Notes under the pieces: model-generated
What the model saw: only the letters and a program-made list of their open reading frames with translations
Told to the model about the DNA's origin: nothing
The model's database searches: none
In this document: positions 42,022-51,464 of the stretch, piece by piece
How the letters are laid out: each line of letters begins with the position of its first letter
How positions within the stretch are numbered: position 1 is the stretch's first letter
Program-made: the position numbers and the translations under genes
Origin: CAWKPF01 sp963851415
Lineage (GTDB): Bacteria > Acidobacteriota > Thermoanaerobaculia > Multivoradales > Multivoraceae
DNA: 64,000 nucleotides
Reading direction: 5' to 3'
NCBI GenBank assembly: GCA_963851415.1
Contig: CAWKPF010000003.1
Coordinates: 2,294,001-2,358,000 of the forward strand

Positions 42022-42909
42022 ATGCCGAACCGCCGACTCGCCGTGCTTCTTCTGCTCGCATCCGTCGCATTCTCGCACGCGGCCCGAACCGACGCTCAGC
42101 CCCCTCCCTTCCCGGAGCCGGAAGCGAAGATCCTCGTGCTCGGGACGTTTCACTTCAAGGACGCCGGACTCGACGGCTACAAGCCTCAGTTCGACGTCGA
42201 CATCCAGTCACCGGAGCGCCAGAAGCAACTGCTCGAGGTGTTGCAGCGGCTCGCTGCCTTCGATCCGACCAGGATCGCGGTCGAAGCCAAGCCCGAGCGC
42301 CAGGCGATGCTCGACGAGCGGTACCGATCCTACCGAGCGGGCGACTTCGAGCTCCCGAGCAACGAGATCTACCAGCTGGGCTTTCGCCTGGCGAAACAGC
42401 TCGGGCACGAGGGCGTCTGGGCGGTCGACGCCGAGGCACGCCACTTCGACGACTGGCTCGATGCTTCCGAGTGGGCCCAGAAGAACGGGCAGGCCGACCG
42501 CCTCGACCCGATGTGGGACCTGCACTACCAGGCGCTCTACCGCTACGGCGACGAGCGCAAGACCCAGCAGAGCCTGCGAGAGACTTTTCTGGAGATGAAC
42601 ACCGAGCGGCGCCTGCTCCAGGGTCACGGCCACTACCTGGTGGGCGCTTTCGAGGTGGGCTCCGCCGAGGGCCCGGAGAACGAACGGTACCCCGGCGTCG
42701 ACTCGACCACCGCGTGGTACAACCGCAACCTGCGCATCTTCGCCAACCTACAGCGCCTCGCCGAGCGCGACGCCGAGCGCGCCGCCGAGCGCATTCTGTT
42801 GATCATCGGAGCCGGGCACGTCCCGATCATCCGCCACGCCATTCAGTCCTCACCCCAGTACGAACTGGTCGAGGTCGCCGACGTCCTGGGCCGCCCGGGT
42901 ACCGAGTGA
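42022..42909 (+). CDS. DUF5694 family exported protein (TraB-like)
   Basis: A 295-residue protein with a signal peptide (about 1-26). The mature part begins AKILVLGTFHFKDAGLDGYK, continues with DPTRIAVEAKPERQAMLDER, and ends with RILLIIGAGHVPIIRHAIQS, the start and GxGH end typical of DUF5694/TraB-like folds, which are suspected metal-dependent hydrolases. Charged helices around 90-200 fit the family. An AAGGAGAT site precedes the ATG. It is divergent from the alcohol dehydrogenase with about 100 bp between the starts; a promoter pair is likely there but not clear-cut. Confidence 0.82.
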   Translation: MPNRRLAVLLLLASVAFSHAARTDAQPPPFPEPEAKILVLGTFHFKDAGLDGYKPQFDVDIQSPERQKQLLEVLQRLAAFDPTRIAVEAKPERQAMLDERYRSYRAGDFELPSNEIYQLGFRLAKQLGHEGVWAVDAEARHFDDWLDASEWAQKNGQADRLDPMWDLHYQALYRYGDERKTQQSLRETFLEMNTERRLLQGHGHYLVGAFEVGSAEGPENERYPGVDSTTAWYNRNLRIFANLQRLAERDAERAAERILLIIGAGHVPIIRHAIQSSPQYELVEVADVLGRPGTE

Positions 42910-42963
42910 GCCTGAGCGGCGACTGCCATCGAGGTGCCCTTCGGCCCCTCTGGGGAATCCTCT

Positions 42964-45384
42964 CTACTCCGACAGCACGACGTCTTGCGCGGCGAACTCG
43001 GCGATCCTCTCCGGGCTCAGCCCGAGCAGGTCGCGCAGGATGGACTGGTTGTCCTGGCCGAGCAGAGGCGCACAGCGAGCCGGCCGCTCCTGCTCGTTGG
43101 TACTCCACGGCGGAGCGACCAGCTGCAGTGGGCCCAGCTCGGGATGGTCTACGGTGACGAAGGCGCCGCGCGCCACGAGATGAGGGTCGGCGTAGAGGTC
43201 TGCCGCGGTCCTGGAGGGCGCCGCGGCGACTCCTGCCCGCTGGAGCACGGCGGCCATCCAGTCTCGGTCCCGCTCGCGGGTCCACTGCTCGAGAATCCGG
43301 TCGAGAGCCTCTTCGTTGGCTTTGCGCGCCATGACGGTGCCGAATCGAGGGTCCTCGGCCAGCTCCGGCCGACCGATGCACTCGGCAAGCCGGCGGAACT
43401 CCTCGCTCGAGTGCACCTCGATGGCGAGCCACCGGTCGACCCCCCAGGCCCGGTAGACCCCGTGAGGGGCATACTGATGATCCCGGTTGCCCGCTCGCTC
43501 GGGCAGAACACCGCTCATCTGGTAGCCCAGGAACACTTCCCCCAGCAGGGAGCTCACCCCTTCACACTGGGAGAAGTCGATGAACTGCCCTTCACCGGAC
43601 TTGCGGCGGTGGTGCAACGCCGCCAGGATCGAGACCGCGAGGGCCATCGCGTTCATCAAGTCGACATCGCCGCCGCTGTGAGTGGGGTGATCGTCCGGGT
43701 AGCCCGAGATGTGGGCGCCGCCCCCGATCGCCTGATGCACCATGGCGAAACCGAGGTACTGGCACTCCTCGCCGGTGCTCCCGCGACCCGAGGAAGAAGC
43801 CGCGATGACGTCGGGCCGGATCTTGCGCAGGTCTTCGTAGCCCAGCCCGAGCTTTCCGAGCGCACCGGGACGCATGTTGTCGACCACGACGTCGCTCTCC
43901 TCGACCAGCCTGCGGGCCAGCTCGACTCCAGCCGGTTGACCGAGATCCAGCGTCAGCGATCGCTTGTTCATGTTCACCGAGTTGAATGCCATCCCCTGGC
44001 TCGGTGGCAGCGAAGAGGGGGCGGGCTCGGCGAGCGGCCAGGCGAGACCCCGGCGAGTCAGGTCCATGCGACGATGACCCTCGACCTTGATGACCTCGGC
44101 CCCGAGAGCCCCGAGGAGCGAGCCCGCGTAGGGCCCCGCCCATACCCAGCAGAATTCCAGCACTCGAACGCCCTCGAGCGGTCGCGACACCGAACGGCCG
44201 GAGGGGTTCTCCGGCTGGCCCTCCTCGCCACCGGCCAGACAACGCTTCGCCCACACGGTATCGTCGTGCTCGCCGAGCAGCGGCGCCGGCCGCCGGATCG
44301 TGGGCGCTGACGCGGCCATCTTGTAGGGCCACCCGGCGTACCGCTGCCTCCCCGCAACGGGATGCTCGACGTCCTGAAAGAAGTCTCGCGATGCGAACTG
44401 AGGGTTTGCCAGTACCTCGGAGGCATCGTCGATCGGACCGATCGGAATGCCGCGCTCTCCGGCGAGGCGATGCAGATCGGCCTTCTTCTGACTCCGGGCC
44501 CAGGCCTCGATCTGTGGAGCGATGTCCATCAGGTGGTGCACTCGATACGCCATCGACAGCCACTCCTCACCGCTGCACCAATCGGGATTCCCCATCAGCT
44601 CACGCAGGACGGCGAAGTGATGATCGTCGAAGGCGTTGAGCACGACGTAGCCGTCGCTGGTCTCGAGGCGCCCCATCGCCGGCGGCCGATCCGGCACGCG
44701 GTGATAGGAGGAATGGTGATACCGAGCCCCGGCAACCAGTGGCGCCACCAGCGCCAGCACGACTTCCTGGAGAGAGATATCGATCAGCTGGGCTGGAGGT
44801 GCCTTCTGGGAGAGGGCCCCCAGCGCGGCCAGCGCTGCGACCAGCCCACCGTGGTAGCCGACCTGGTAGCCCCCCAGTTTCACCGGCGCGCGGCTCGTAT
44901 CGCGCGAGCGGGTCGGCAGCAGGTAGCCGAGACCGCCCGCATGGGTGAGGGTCAACTCGTCGCCCAGCGCGTCGGCCCGAGGGCCGGTGCGCCCGTACGG
45001 AGTGATCGACGCGTAGACCAGATTCGGGTTGATCTCCTGGAGCCGCTTCCAGTCGAGACCCAGCGACTCGAGCCAGTGCCGCGGGTGGTTGTCGAGCAGG
45101 AGATCGGTCGAGGCCACCAGCTCCGCCAGCCGAGCCCGATCCGCACTCGTTTCCAGGTCGAGAACCTGGCCTCGCTTGTTGGTGTTCAGATAGAGAAAGA
45201 GAGCACTGGCCTCTGGATTCTCCTCGCCCTGGGGAAAGGGGCCCCGCCGACGGGAAGGATCCCCCTCGGGCGGCTCCACCTTGAGGACATCGGCCCCGAG
45301 GTCGGCCAGGATCTTGCCGCAGTACGGAGCGGAAACCTGGGTCCCCAGCTCCAGGACGCGCAGATGATCGAGGGCCGTACTCAT
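42964..45384 (-). CDS. tandem CaiB/BaiF (class III) CoA-transferase
   Basis: An 806-residue protein made of two family III CoA-transferase domains, about 1-395 and 410-800. Each starts with the family pattern: LRVLELGTQVSAPYCGKILA and VRVLEFCWVWAGPYAGSLLG, followed by LGADVLKVEPP and LGAEVIKVEGH, and later NTNKRGQVLDLE and NMNKRSLTLDLG. The catalytic Asp region is less clear in the first domain, so one half may be degenerate. Family III enzymes move CoA between carboxylic acids. Its ATG overlaps the stop of the DUF885 gene (ATGA), so the two are translated together; the link to acyl-CoA catabolism with the nearby aldehyde dehydrogenase is plausible. Confidence 0.88.
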   Translation of the reverse strand: MSTALDHLRVLELGTQVSAPYCGKILADLGADVLKVEPPEGDPSRRRGPFPQGEENPEASALFLYLNTNKRGQVLDLETSADRARLAELVASTDLLLDNHPRHWLESLGLDWKRLQEINPNLVYASITPYGRTGPRADALGDELTLTHAGGLGYLLPTRSRDTSRAPVKLGGYQVGYHGGLVAALAALGALSQKAPPAQLIDISLQEVVLALVAPLVAGARYHHSSYHRVPDRPPAMGRLETSDGYVVLNAFDDHHFAVLRELMGNPDWCSGEEWLSMAYRVHHLMDIAPQIEAWARSQKKADLHRLAGERGIPIGPIDDASEVLANPQFASRDFFQDVEHPVAGRQRYAGWPYKMAASAPTIRRPAPLLGEHDDTVWAKRCLAGGEEGQPENPSGRSVSRPLEGVRVLEFCWVWAGPYAGSLLGALGAEVIKVEGHRRMDLTRRGLAWPLAEPAPSSLPPSQGMAFNSVNMNKRSLTLDLGQPAGVELARRLVEESDVVVDNMRPGALGKLGLGYEDLRKIRPDVIAASSSGRGSTGEECQYLGFAMVHQAIGGGAHISGYPDDHPTHSGGDVDLMNAMALAVSILAALHHRRKSGEGQFIDFSQCEGVSSLLGEVFLGYQMSGVLPERAGNRDHQYAPHGVYRAWGVDRWLAIEVHSSEEFRRLAECIGRPELAEDPRFGTVMARKANEEALDRILEQWTRERDRDWMAAVLQRAGVAAAPSRTAADLYADPHLVARGAFVTVDHPELGPLQLVAPPWSTNEQERPARCAPLLGQDNQSILRDLLGLSPERIAEFAAQDVVLSE

Positions 45385-47222
45385 CCCGTGCCCTGGGTGT
45401 CCGCGCTCGCCGCGCTCCTTGCGGCGATGAAACGCTCCACCTGCTGCTCGAGAATCGGCAGGGGCAACGAGCCCGCGCCAATCACCGCGTCGTGGAATTC
45501 GGGCAGATCGAAACGCTCCCCCAGCGCAGCACGGGCCTTGTCCCGCTGTTCCAGGATGTGGATCATTCCCATCTTGTAGCTCAGCCCCTGCCCCGGATTC
45601 ACGAAGAACCGCTCGACCTCGGTCACGATGTCACCGTCCGACAGGGGCGTGTTCTCGAGGAAGTAGTCGATCGCCTGTTGTCGAGTCCACCGCTTGGCAT
45701 GAATGCCGGTGTCCGTGACCAGTCGAACCGACCGCCACAGCTCGTTCTGGAGTCGCCCGAAGTCACGCATCGGCTCCCGGTAGAACCCCATCTCGCGCGC
45801 CAGCTGCTCGGCGTACAGGGCCCAGCCCTCGGTGTAGGCCCCATAGCCGCCGAAGCGGCGAAACAGCGGCAGCCCCTCCAGCTCCTGGGCGAGAGCGATC
45901 TGGAAGTGATGCCCGGGGACACCCTCGTGATAGGTGATCGCGGTGAAGACGTACTTCTGCACGTTGGTCATGTCGGCCAGATTCGCGTAGTAGATCCCGG
46001 GCCGAGAGCCGTCCTGGGAGGGGGCACTGTAGAACGCGATACTGGTGGAATTCTGGCGCCACGGCTCGACTCGCCGCACCTCGAGGCCGGCCTTCGGGAG
46101 CTGGTTGAAGTACTGATCGGCGACCGCGAAGATCTCCCGGGTCTGCTGCTCGGCTTCGGCGAGGAACGCCGCGCGACCCGCGTCGCTGTCCTCGTAGAAG
46201 TTGTCCGGGTCGGTGCGCACGAACGAGAAGAACTCCCGCAGCGACCCGTCGAACCCGACCGCCTCCTTGATCGTCTCCATCTCTGCCTGAAGACGAGCCA
46301 CGTCGGCAATCCCGATCTCGTGGATCTGATCGGCGCTCAGTCCCAGGGTGGTGTGGTGAGCCACGCGGTTGTCATAGAAGGCTTCCCCGTCGGGTAGCGA
46401 CCAGACCCCGAGATTCTCGGACTGCATCGGCTGGAGCCGCCGCAGCTCCTCGAGCAGTCGATCGAATCCTCGCTTGAACGGACCGCTCCAGGCGGCGTCG
46501 GCGCGCTCCATCAGGCTCGAACGCTCCACCTCGTCCAGGTCGAGCTTCGAAAGCTTGTCCTTGAAGTCGGCGTAGAGCGCGTTGTCGGTGGACGAGGGAT
46601 CGATCGGTGCACCCGAGTTGATCGCCTCCACATCGGTGATCATCGCCGGGAAGGCGAACGCGGGAGGGATGACACCGAACTCCGCCCGATCCTGCAGGCG
46701 CTCGACCATCCCGGCGAGCAGGTCCTCGAGCCCCTCGACACGGGACAGGTAGTCCTGAGCATCGCGAAGGCTCGCGATCGGGTGATTGTTCTGGAGAACG
46801 GTCAGGGGATCGGTGATCTGACCGTTGAACTGATCGGCCACGTAGAACTGGCGACGGAACTCGTGATTCCGAATGCCCTGCTCGACGCGGAAGACGAACA
46901 GGTCGTAGCTGAGTCTCCCCTGCTCACTCAGCGATTCGTAGTCGAACTCGGCCTCGAGACGCGCCAGATCGGCTCTGTCCTTCTCGATCTGCGCCGCGGC
47001 AAAGGCGTCGGAGCGATCGTCCCACTCGCCGAGCCGCTCGGTCCGACGTCCGAGTCGCGATTGAAACTCCGGGCTGTCCGCAACCCGGCGCTCGAAGACC
47101 TCGTCGAGAAAGGCGTTCAACTGCTCGTCGTGCGAGGGTTCCGGGGCTGGGGTGTCGGCGGTGCATGCGCAACTCGCGGCACACACGATGGCGGCGAGGA
47201 AGAGTCTCGATACGGTGGTCAT
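45381..47222 (-). CDS. DUF885 lipoprotein, zinc peptidase-like
   Basis: A 613-residue protein with an N-terminal lipoprotein signal (LFLAAIVCAASCACTAD). The mature part is a long all-helical DUF885 domain with the zinc-binding motif TYHEGVPGHHFQIALAQELE (HExxxHH-like), a later YGAYTEGWALYAEQLAREMG, and a C-terminal FFVNPGQGLSYKMGMIHI. DUF885 proteins are gluzincin-like carboxypeptidases, and some act on dipeptides. The ATG at 47222 is used because the lipoprotein signal starts there. It overlaps the CoA-transferase start by four bases. Confidence 0.88.
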   Translation of the reverse strand: MTTVSRLFLAAIVCAASCACTADTPAPEPSHDEQLNAFLDEVFERRVADSPEFQSRLGRRTERLGEWDDRSDAFAAAQIEKDRADLARLEAEFDYESLSEQGRLSYDLFVFRVEQGIRNHEFRRQFYVADQFNGQITDPLTVLQNNHPIASLRDAQDYLSRVEGLEDLLAGMVERLQDRAEFGVIPPAFAFPAMITDVEAINSGAPIDPSSTDNALYADFKDKLSKLDLDEVERSSLMERADAAWSGPFKRGFDRLLEELRRLQPMQSENLGVWSLPDGEAFYDNRVAHHTTLGLSADQIHEIGIADVARLQAEMETIKEAVGFDGSLREFFSFVRTDPDNFYEDSDAGRAAFLAEAEQQTREIFAVADQYFNQLPKAGLEVRRVEPWRQNSTSIAFYSAPSQDGSRPGIYYANLADMTNVQKYVFTAITYHEGVPGHHFQIALAQELEGLPLFRRFGGYGAYTEGWALYAEQLAREMGFYREPMRDFGRLQNELWRSVRLVTDTGIHAKRWTRQQAIDYFLENTPLSDGDIVTEVERFFVNPGQGLSYKMGMIHILEQRDKARAALGERFDLPEFHDAVIGAGSLPLPILEQQVERFIAARSAASADTQGTG

Positions 47223-47290
47223 GGCCTGGCCTCGCAGAGAGGAGTGGATCGTCGGGGAGGCCACAGGCTACCCGAAGCGCTGGCGCGCAC

Positions 47291-47317
47291 AAAAAAGGGG
47301 CTCTCGCGAGCCCCTTT
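47291..47317 (-). terminator. intrinsic terminator after aldehyde dehydrogenase gene
   Basis: aaaggggctc and its exact complement with a four-base loop, followed on the minus strand by a run of six T. It lies 26 bp beyond the stop at 47343 and separates the dehydrogenase from the DUF885 gene. Confidence 0.9.
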
Positions 47318-47342
47318 CCGGAGTCGGCCTGCGGCGTCCTCT

Positions 47343-48770
47343 TCAGCTCGCGACGGCACCCATCACGGCCTTGATCTCGAGAAACTCCTCGAAACCGTAG
47401 TCGCCCCACTCGCGGCCGTTCCCCGACTGCTTGTAGCCACCGAAGGGCGCCCCGAAGTCGGGCCCGGCCCCGTTGATGTGCACGTTCCCGGTGCGCAACC
47501 GGGCCGCGACTCGATTCGCGTGGTCGAGATCGCCCGACTGCACATAGCCCGACAGGCCGTAGACCGTGTCGTTGGCCATTCGTATCGCGTCTTCCTCGGT
47601 CTCGTAGGGAAGGATCGCGATCACCGGGCCGAAGATCTCTTCGCGAGCGATCGTCATGTCGTTGGTCACGTTGCCGAACACGGTCGGCTTGACGTAGTAG
47701 CCGGTCTCGAGGCCCTCGGGCTTGCCAGGACCTCCAGCGACCAGCTCCGCGCCCTCCTCGATGCCCTTCTGGATCAGGGACTGGATGCGGTCCCACTGCA
47801 GTTGGCTGACGACCGGACCGATCTTGACCTTCTCCTCGGGGGGGCCTGCCACCGTCGCTTCCGCGGCGGCCTTGGCGATCTCCAGTGCCTGGGCGTGCTT
47901 GTCCGCCGGCACGAACATCCGGGTGCCCGCGTTGCACGACTGACCACTGTTCATGAAGCAGGCCTGGACGCCGCCACCCACCGCGGTCTCGAGGTCCGCA
48001 TCGTCGAGGACGATGTTGGCGGACTTGCCGCCCAGCTCCTGTGCGACCCGCTTGATCGTGTCGGCGGCACCCTTCGCCACCTCGCGGCCAGCCCGCGTCG
48101 AGCCGGTGAAGGAGACCATGTCGATGTCGGGATGCGCAGAGAGTGCCGCTCCGACCGTCGGACCGTCGCCGTTGACCAGGTTGAAGACGCCCTTCGGCAC
48201 GCCGGCCTCGTGCAGGATCTCCGCGAGGAGCATTCCCGACAGCGGTGCCACCTCACTCGGCTTGAGCACCATCGTGCAGCCGGCAGCCAGGGCCGGCGCG
48301 ACCTTGCAGGCGATCTGGTTGACGGGCCAATTCCACGGCGTGATGAAGCCGCACACGCCAATCGGCTCCTTGATCAGTGCGGTCGACCCGCGCTGCTCGG
48401 TGAACTCGTAGTTCTTGAGCACTTCGAGAGCTCCAGCGAAGTGCGCCAGTCCTGCTGGCGCCTGGGCTGCCTTCGCCAACCAGGCGGGAGCGCCCATCTC
48501 GGAGGTGATGGTCTGTGCCATTTCGTCGATTCGCGCCTGGTAGCCCGCGATGATCTTGCCGAGGAGCTCCATGCGCTCCTCCTTGGTGGTCTGCGAGTAG
48601 GACTCGAACGCGGCGCGGGCCGCCGCGACCGCTTTGTCGACGTCCACCTGGGAGCCCAGGCTGATCCGCCCGACGGCGGTCTCGGTGGCGGGATTGATCA
48701 CGTCGAGGGTCTTGGGCTCGACCGGGTCGACCCACTCACCGTCGATATAGAACTGAAGGGCTTCTTTCAT
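47343..48770 (-). CDS. aldehyde dehydrogenase (NAD(P)+)
   Basis: A 475-residue ALDH superfamily enzyme. Landmarks: ITPWNWPVNQIACKVAPALA (near residue 140), the NAD-fold VSFTGSTRAGREVAKGA, catalytic Glu in QELGGKSANIVLDDAD, catalytic Cys in CFMNSGQSCNAGTRMF (about residue 275), and EEIFGPVIAILPYETEEDAI. It oxidises an aldehyde to the acid in the cytoplasm. The alcohol dehydrogenase at 40845 and the CoA-transferase could precede and follow it in a degradative path, but that is inference. It has its own terminator, and there is a 110-bp gap to the MAPEG gene upstream. Confidence 0.93.
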   Translation of the reverse strand: MKEALQFYIDGEWVDPVEPKTLDVINPATETAVGRISLGSQVDVDKAVAAARAAFESYSQTTKEERMELLGKIIAGYQARIDEMAQTITSEMGAPAWLAKAAQAPAGLAHFAGALEVLKNYEFTEQRGSTALIKEPIGVCGFITPWNWPVNQIACKVAPALAAGCTMVLKPSEVAPLSGMLLAEILHEAGVPKGVFNLVNGDGPTVGAALSAHPDIDMVSFTGSTRAGREVAKGAADTIKRVAQELGGKSANIVLDDADLETAVGGGVQACFMNSGQSCNAGTRMFVPADKHAQALEIAKAAAEATVAGPPEEKVKIGPVVSQLQWDRIQSLIQKGIEEGAELVAGGPGKPEGLETGYYVKPTVFGNVTNDMTIAREEIFGPVIAILPYETEEDAIRMANDTVYGLSGYVQSGDLDHANRVAARLRTGNVHINGAGPDFGAPFGGYKQSGNGREWGDYGFEEFLEIKAVMGAVAS

Positions 48771-48884
48771 GGCGTAGTACCTCTCTCCCCAGGCGACTCT
48801 TCGAGTGCGAACGCCGCGGGGGCTGCAGATGAACGATTCGGAGGGCCTACCAGTCTACCGGATCCCAGCCCGGATCGGCACCGC

Positions 48885-49340
48885 CTAGGAGAGGGCGAAG
48901 TAGAGCGTGTAGCACGCCATCCCGATGACGATGAGCGACCCGATCGTGTAGAACGTGGCTCGGACCTCGTGCGACCGCGCGGTGATGTACGCCCCGAAGT
49001 GCGCGATGCGAGCCACGACGAAGCCATAGAGGAGCCACTGAGCGACCAGGAGAGGCGGCTCGGTCCAGGCGAACAGGAGACCCGCCACCAGGAAGGCTGG
49101 AATGTTCTCCAGATCGTTGCGGTGCATGCGGCGCGAGCGCTCGACGTAGTCGTCCTTGTCGAGCTGATCCGGTCTGGGATTCAGATTCGCCAGTCCCCGG
49201 TTGGCGTCTTCCGGGTTCAGGAATCCTCCGCCCACCTTCATCATGCGATAGACGGTAATCCATCCCTGTCCCATCATCTTGAGAATCATCAGGCTGGCTG
49301 CGATCACATAGGTCGTGAAGACGGGGTTCTCCCACATCAT
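48885..49340 (-). CDS. MAPEG-family membrane protein
   Basis: A 151-residue inner-membrane protein with four membrane helices. The family motif is ERSRRMHRNDLENIPAFLVA (about residue 70), containing the N-x-x-E/ENIP signature of microsomal glutathione-transferase-like MAPEG proteins, and VARIAHFGAYITARSHEVR follows. MAPEG enzymes act on lipophilic electrophiles with glutathione. The start ATGATG overlaps the TetR stop, so it is probably controlled with and by the TetR regulator. Confidence 0.88.
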   Translation of the reverse strand: MMWENPVFTTYVIAASLMILKMMGQGWITVYRMMKVGGGFLNPEDANRGLANLNPRPDQLDKDDYVERSRRMHRNDLENIPAFLVAGLLFAWTEPPLLVAQWLLYGFVVARIAHFGAYITARSHEVRATFYTIGSLIVIGMACYTLYFALS

Positions 49341-50014
49341 GTCGAGGCTCCTTGTATGGCTGCGTCTCGGAACGTCCGGCACAGGTCGTCGATCAATTCG
49401 TCGTCACCGTGAATCAACGGATCCCCCGATGACTCGACCAACGCCTTCATATTCAACAAGCCGATCACGGCCATGTGGGCCGTGAAGGCGAACCGGCGGG
49501 GGTCACGGTTCTTCGGAAAGCCACCGGTCGACTGGTCTGCCCGAAGTCGTGCCTCGGCTCCCTGGTAGAGCAGGTCGTTGACGGGGCGGATGCGCTCGAG
49601 CTCCTCGGGCCCCACCAGTTCCCCGAGCTCGCCCGCCAGAAGCCGGTGATAGCCGAGCAGGAACAGGTCCCTGCGGCCCCGATAGCGATCGAAGAGGGTG
49701 CGGATGATCTGTTCCACCGCGTCGACTCCCCTCACGGTCTTCTTGACCGCGCCATGCACCGCGGTTGCCGATTCGACCCACTCGTTCAGCAGGAGCTCCC
49801 AGAGCAGCTCCTGCTTGGAGCTGAAGTAGTGGTACAGGGCTGGCTTGGTGAGACCGAGCCCCTCCGCGACGTCCGAGAGAGAGAACCCCACGAAGCCCTT
49901 GCGAATCACGATCTCGCGGGCCACCTCGAGAATCTCCTTACGGGTCTGCTCTCGGCGGCGCTCGGCCCGCTTCGCCCGCTTGACCTCTCTCTGCTTGGCA
50001 GGGTGTCGCTCCAT
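49337..50014 (-). CDS. TetR-family transcriptional regulator
   Basis: A 225-residue regulator. A basic N-terminus is followed by the TetR helix-turn-helix (REIVIRKGFVGFSLSDVAEG, LGLTKPALYHYFSSKQELLW, residues about 30-80) and a helical ligand-binding domain. It is translationally coupled to the MAPEG gene and divergent from the sulfatase-like gene, with a palindromic candidate operator in between. Its ligand is probably a lipophilic compound or acyl-CoA, judging only from the MAPEG partner. Confidence 0.9.
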   Translation of the reverse strand: MERHPAKQREVKRAKRAERRREQTRKEILEVAREIVIRKGFVGFSLSDVAEGLGLTKPALYHYFSSKQELLWELLLNEWVESATAVHGAVKKTVRGVDAVEQIIRTLFDRYRGRRDLFLLGYHRLLAGELGELVGPEELERIRPVNDLLYQGAEARLRADQSTGGFPKNRDPRRFAFTAHMAVIGLLNMKALVESSGDPLIHGDDELIDDLCRTFRDAAIQGAST

Positions 50015-50020
50015 GCACAC

Positions 50021-50062
50021 GAATTTAACACCGTTCAATTCTATTGTCCATCGTTCAATTCT
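50021..50062. promoter_or_regulatory. candidate TetR operator (palindrome plus repeated half-site)
   Basis: gaatttaac-acc-gttcaattc is a near-perfect palindrome, and cgttcaattct is repeated 20 bp further right (50032 and 50052), two helical turns apart. The site lies directly before the tetR start and 30-70 bp before the divergent lipoprotein gene. Confidence 0.5.
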
Positions 50063-50091
50063 CCCCTGCCCCTTGGGGTAGACTCTCCGCC

Positions 50092-51420
50092 GTGATTCCC
50101 CTCAGGTGCTCTGCTCTCTCCCTGGTGCTGGCCCTCTGGTCTTGCGCTCAGATCCCCTCGTCGGCCCCGACGATGGTGGTTCTCGTGGTCGACGGCCTGC
50201 GCGCCGATCGGGCTCGAGAGATCGCCAGCGGCGACCTCGACGCCTGGCTCTCCGCCGAGAGCTCGCTGGTCTTCGAGCGCGCCTATGCCCCCTCGTCACT
50301 GGCCGAGCAGTCCCTCTCCTCTCTGTTCACGGGCCGCATGCCGACCCACGGCGGCAGTGTCGGACTGGCCGAGGCGCAACCCGCGTCGGAGGCACTCACG
50401 CTGGCCACTCGACTGAGGCGGGCGGGCTACACGAGCGCCTTCGTCAGTCAGTCGAGCTGGGCGGGCCGCCCCGGATTCACCCGAGGCTTCCACGATGTCC
50501 AGGTCGCTCCGCAGACTGGATGGGCCAACGACGAGATCGTCCAGCGAGCGGTCCGCGCAGTCGGCGACTGGCAGGCCGAGGCCAGCGGCCGTCCCCTCTT
50601 TCTGGTCGCCCACTGGGCGTCACCGATCGTCGTTGCCGAGGAAGGCATCGACGTTTCGGCGCAGTACGCCCGTCGCATGGACGAGATCGGCGCGTCCGTC
50701 GTCGACCTGCTCGAGCAGCTCGAGCAGTCCGGAGCGCTGAACGACGCCCTTCTCGTGCTCACCGCCGGACACGGCTTCGAGCTCTCCGAGCACGGCGGGG
50801 TCGGCACCGGATGGAACCTCGAGGAAGAGGTCATCCGCGTCCCCCTCGTCTTGACGGGCTCGGTTCTCGGAACTGCCGGCCGAACCGTTCGCAGTCCCGT
50901 GTCGACCGCGGCTCTCGCCGGCACCCTGCTCGACCTCGCCGACCCCACGGGCGAGGCCTCCCGAGAGAACCCGGTCCCGAGCCTCCCCCTCGTCACGCAG
51001 TCCGAGGCACGACCGGTCCTCAGCGAGCTGGTGATCCGCGAGCGCACCATCCAGCGCGCAGTCATCCAGGACGACGTCAAGTACCTCCAGGTGCTGCGCG
51101 AGGTACCCGTGCAGGATCGAGCGGTCGTCGAGCGCGGCTACGAAGAGCTCCAGGCCGCCATGCTGAACGGCACCATCCCGACTCCCCCTCTGTTCGGGGA
51201 TCCGTCGCGCGAAACGCTGTCTCTTCTCCCGGAGCGGGGACTGGGCGTGACGGAGCTACCACTGAACGAGAACGTCGAGTCGCTGTCCCGACTGCGGGCG
51301 CTTCTGCGGGACTACCAACGCCTGTGCGAGAGCGAAGGCTGGATGCCACCCCGGATCACCGATCGTCTACCCATCGATGCGAGCGACATCGAGGATCTCG
51401 AGTCGCTCGGCTACATGTGA
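50092..51420 (+). CDS. sulfatase-superfamily lipoprotein lacking the formylglycine cysteine
   Basis: A 442-residue protein of the alkaline phosphatase/sulfatase superfamily with a lipoprotein signal (ALSLVLALWSCAQ). Metal-binding features remain: VVLVVDGLRADR (first Asp) and LTAGHGFELSEHGGVG (GH-E-H). The activation motif C/S-x-P-S-R is replaced by AYAPSSLAEQSLSSLFTGRM, so no formylglycine can form; a Ser in this stretch may be the nucleophile. The GTG at 50092 is preferred since the signal peptide begins there. It precedes the arylsulfotransferase gene by 44 bp and may act with it on sulfate or phosphate esters outside the cytoplasm. Confidence 0.76.
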   Translation: MIPLRCSALSLVLALWSCAQIPSSAPTMVVLVVDGLRADRAREIASGDLDAWLSAESSLVFERAYAPSSLAEQSLSSLFTGRMPTHGGSVGLAEAQPASEALTLATRLRRAGYTSAFVSQSSWAGRPGFTRGFHDVQVAPQTGWANDEIVQRAVRAVGDWQAEASGRPLFLVAHWASPIVVAEEGIDVSAQYARRMDEIGASVVDLLEQLEQSGALNDALLVLTAGHGFELSEHGGVGTGWNLEEEVIRVPLVLTGSVLGTAGRTVRSPVSTAALAGTLLDLADPTGEASRENPVPSLPLVTQSEARPVLSELVIRERTIQRAVIQDDVKYLQVLREVPVQDRAVVERGYEELQAAMLNGTIPTPPLFGDPSRETLSLLPERGLGVTELPLNENVESLSRLRALLRDYQRLCESEGWMPPRITDRLPIDASDIEDLESLGYM

Positions 51421-51464
51421 ACGTAGGAATCCCTTTCTCTCTTCTCCTCTAAAGGTAAAACGTC

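Noticed and set aside
40956..43157. A 733-codon plus-strand open frame
   Set aside because: Antisense to the alcohol dehydrogenase and out of frame with DUF5694; the sequence is Arg/Pro-rich shadow coding.
46782..49412. An 876-codon open frame on the plus strand
   Set aside because: It is antisense to the DUF885, aldehyde dehydrogenase and MAPEG genes, has no family pattern, and is the expected by-product of high GC content.
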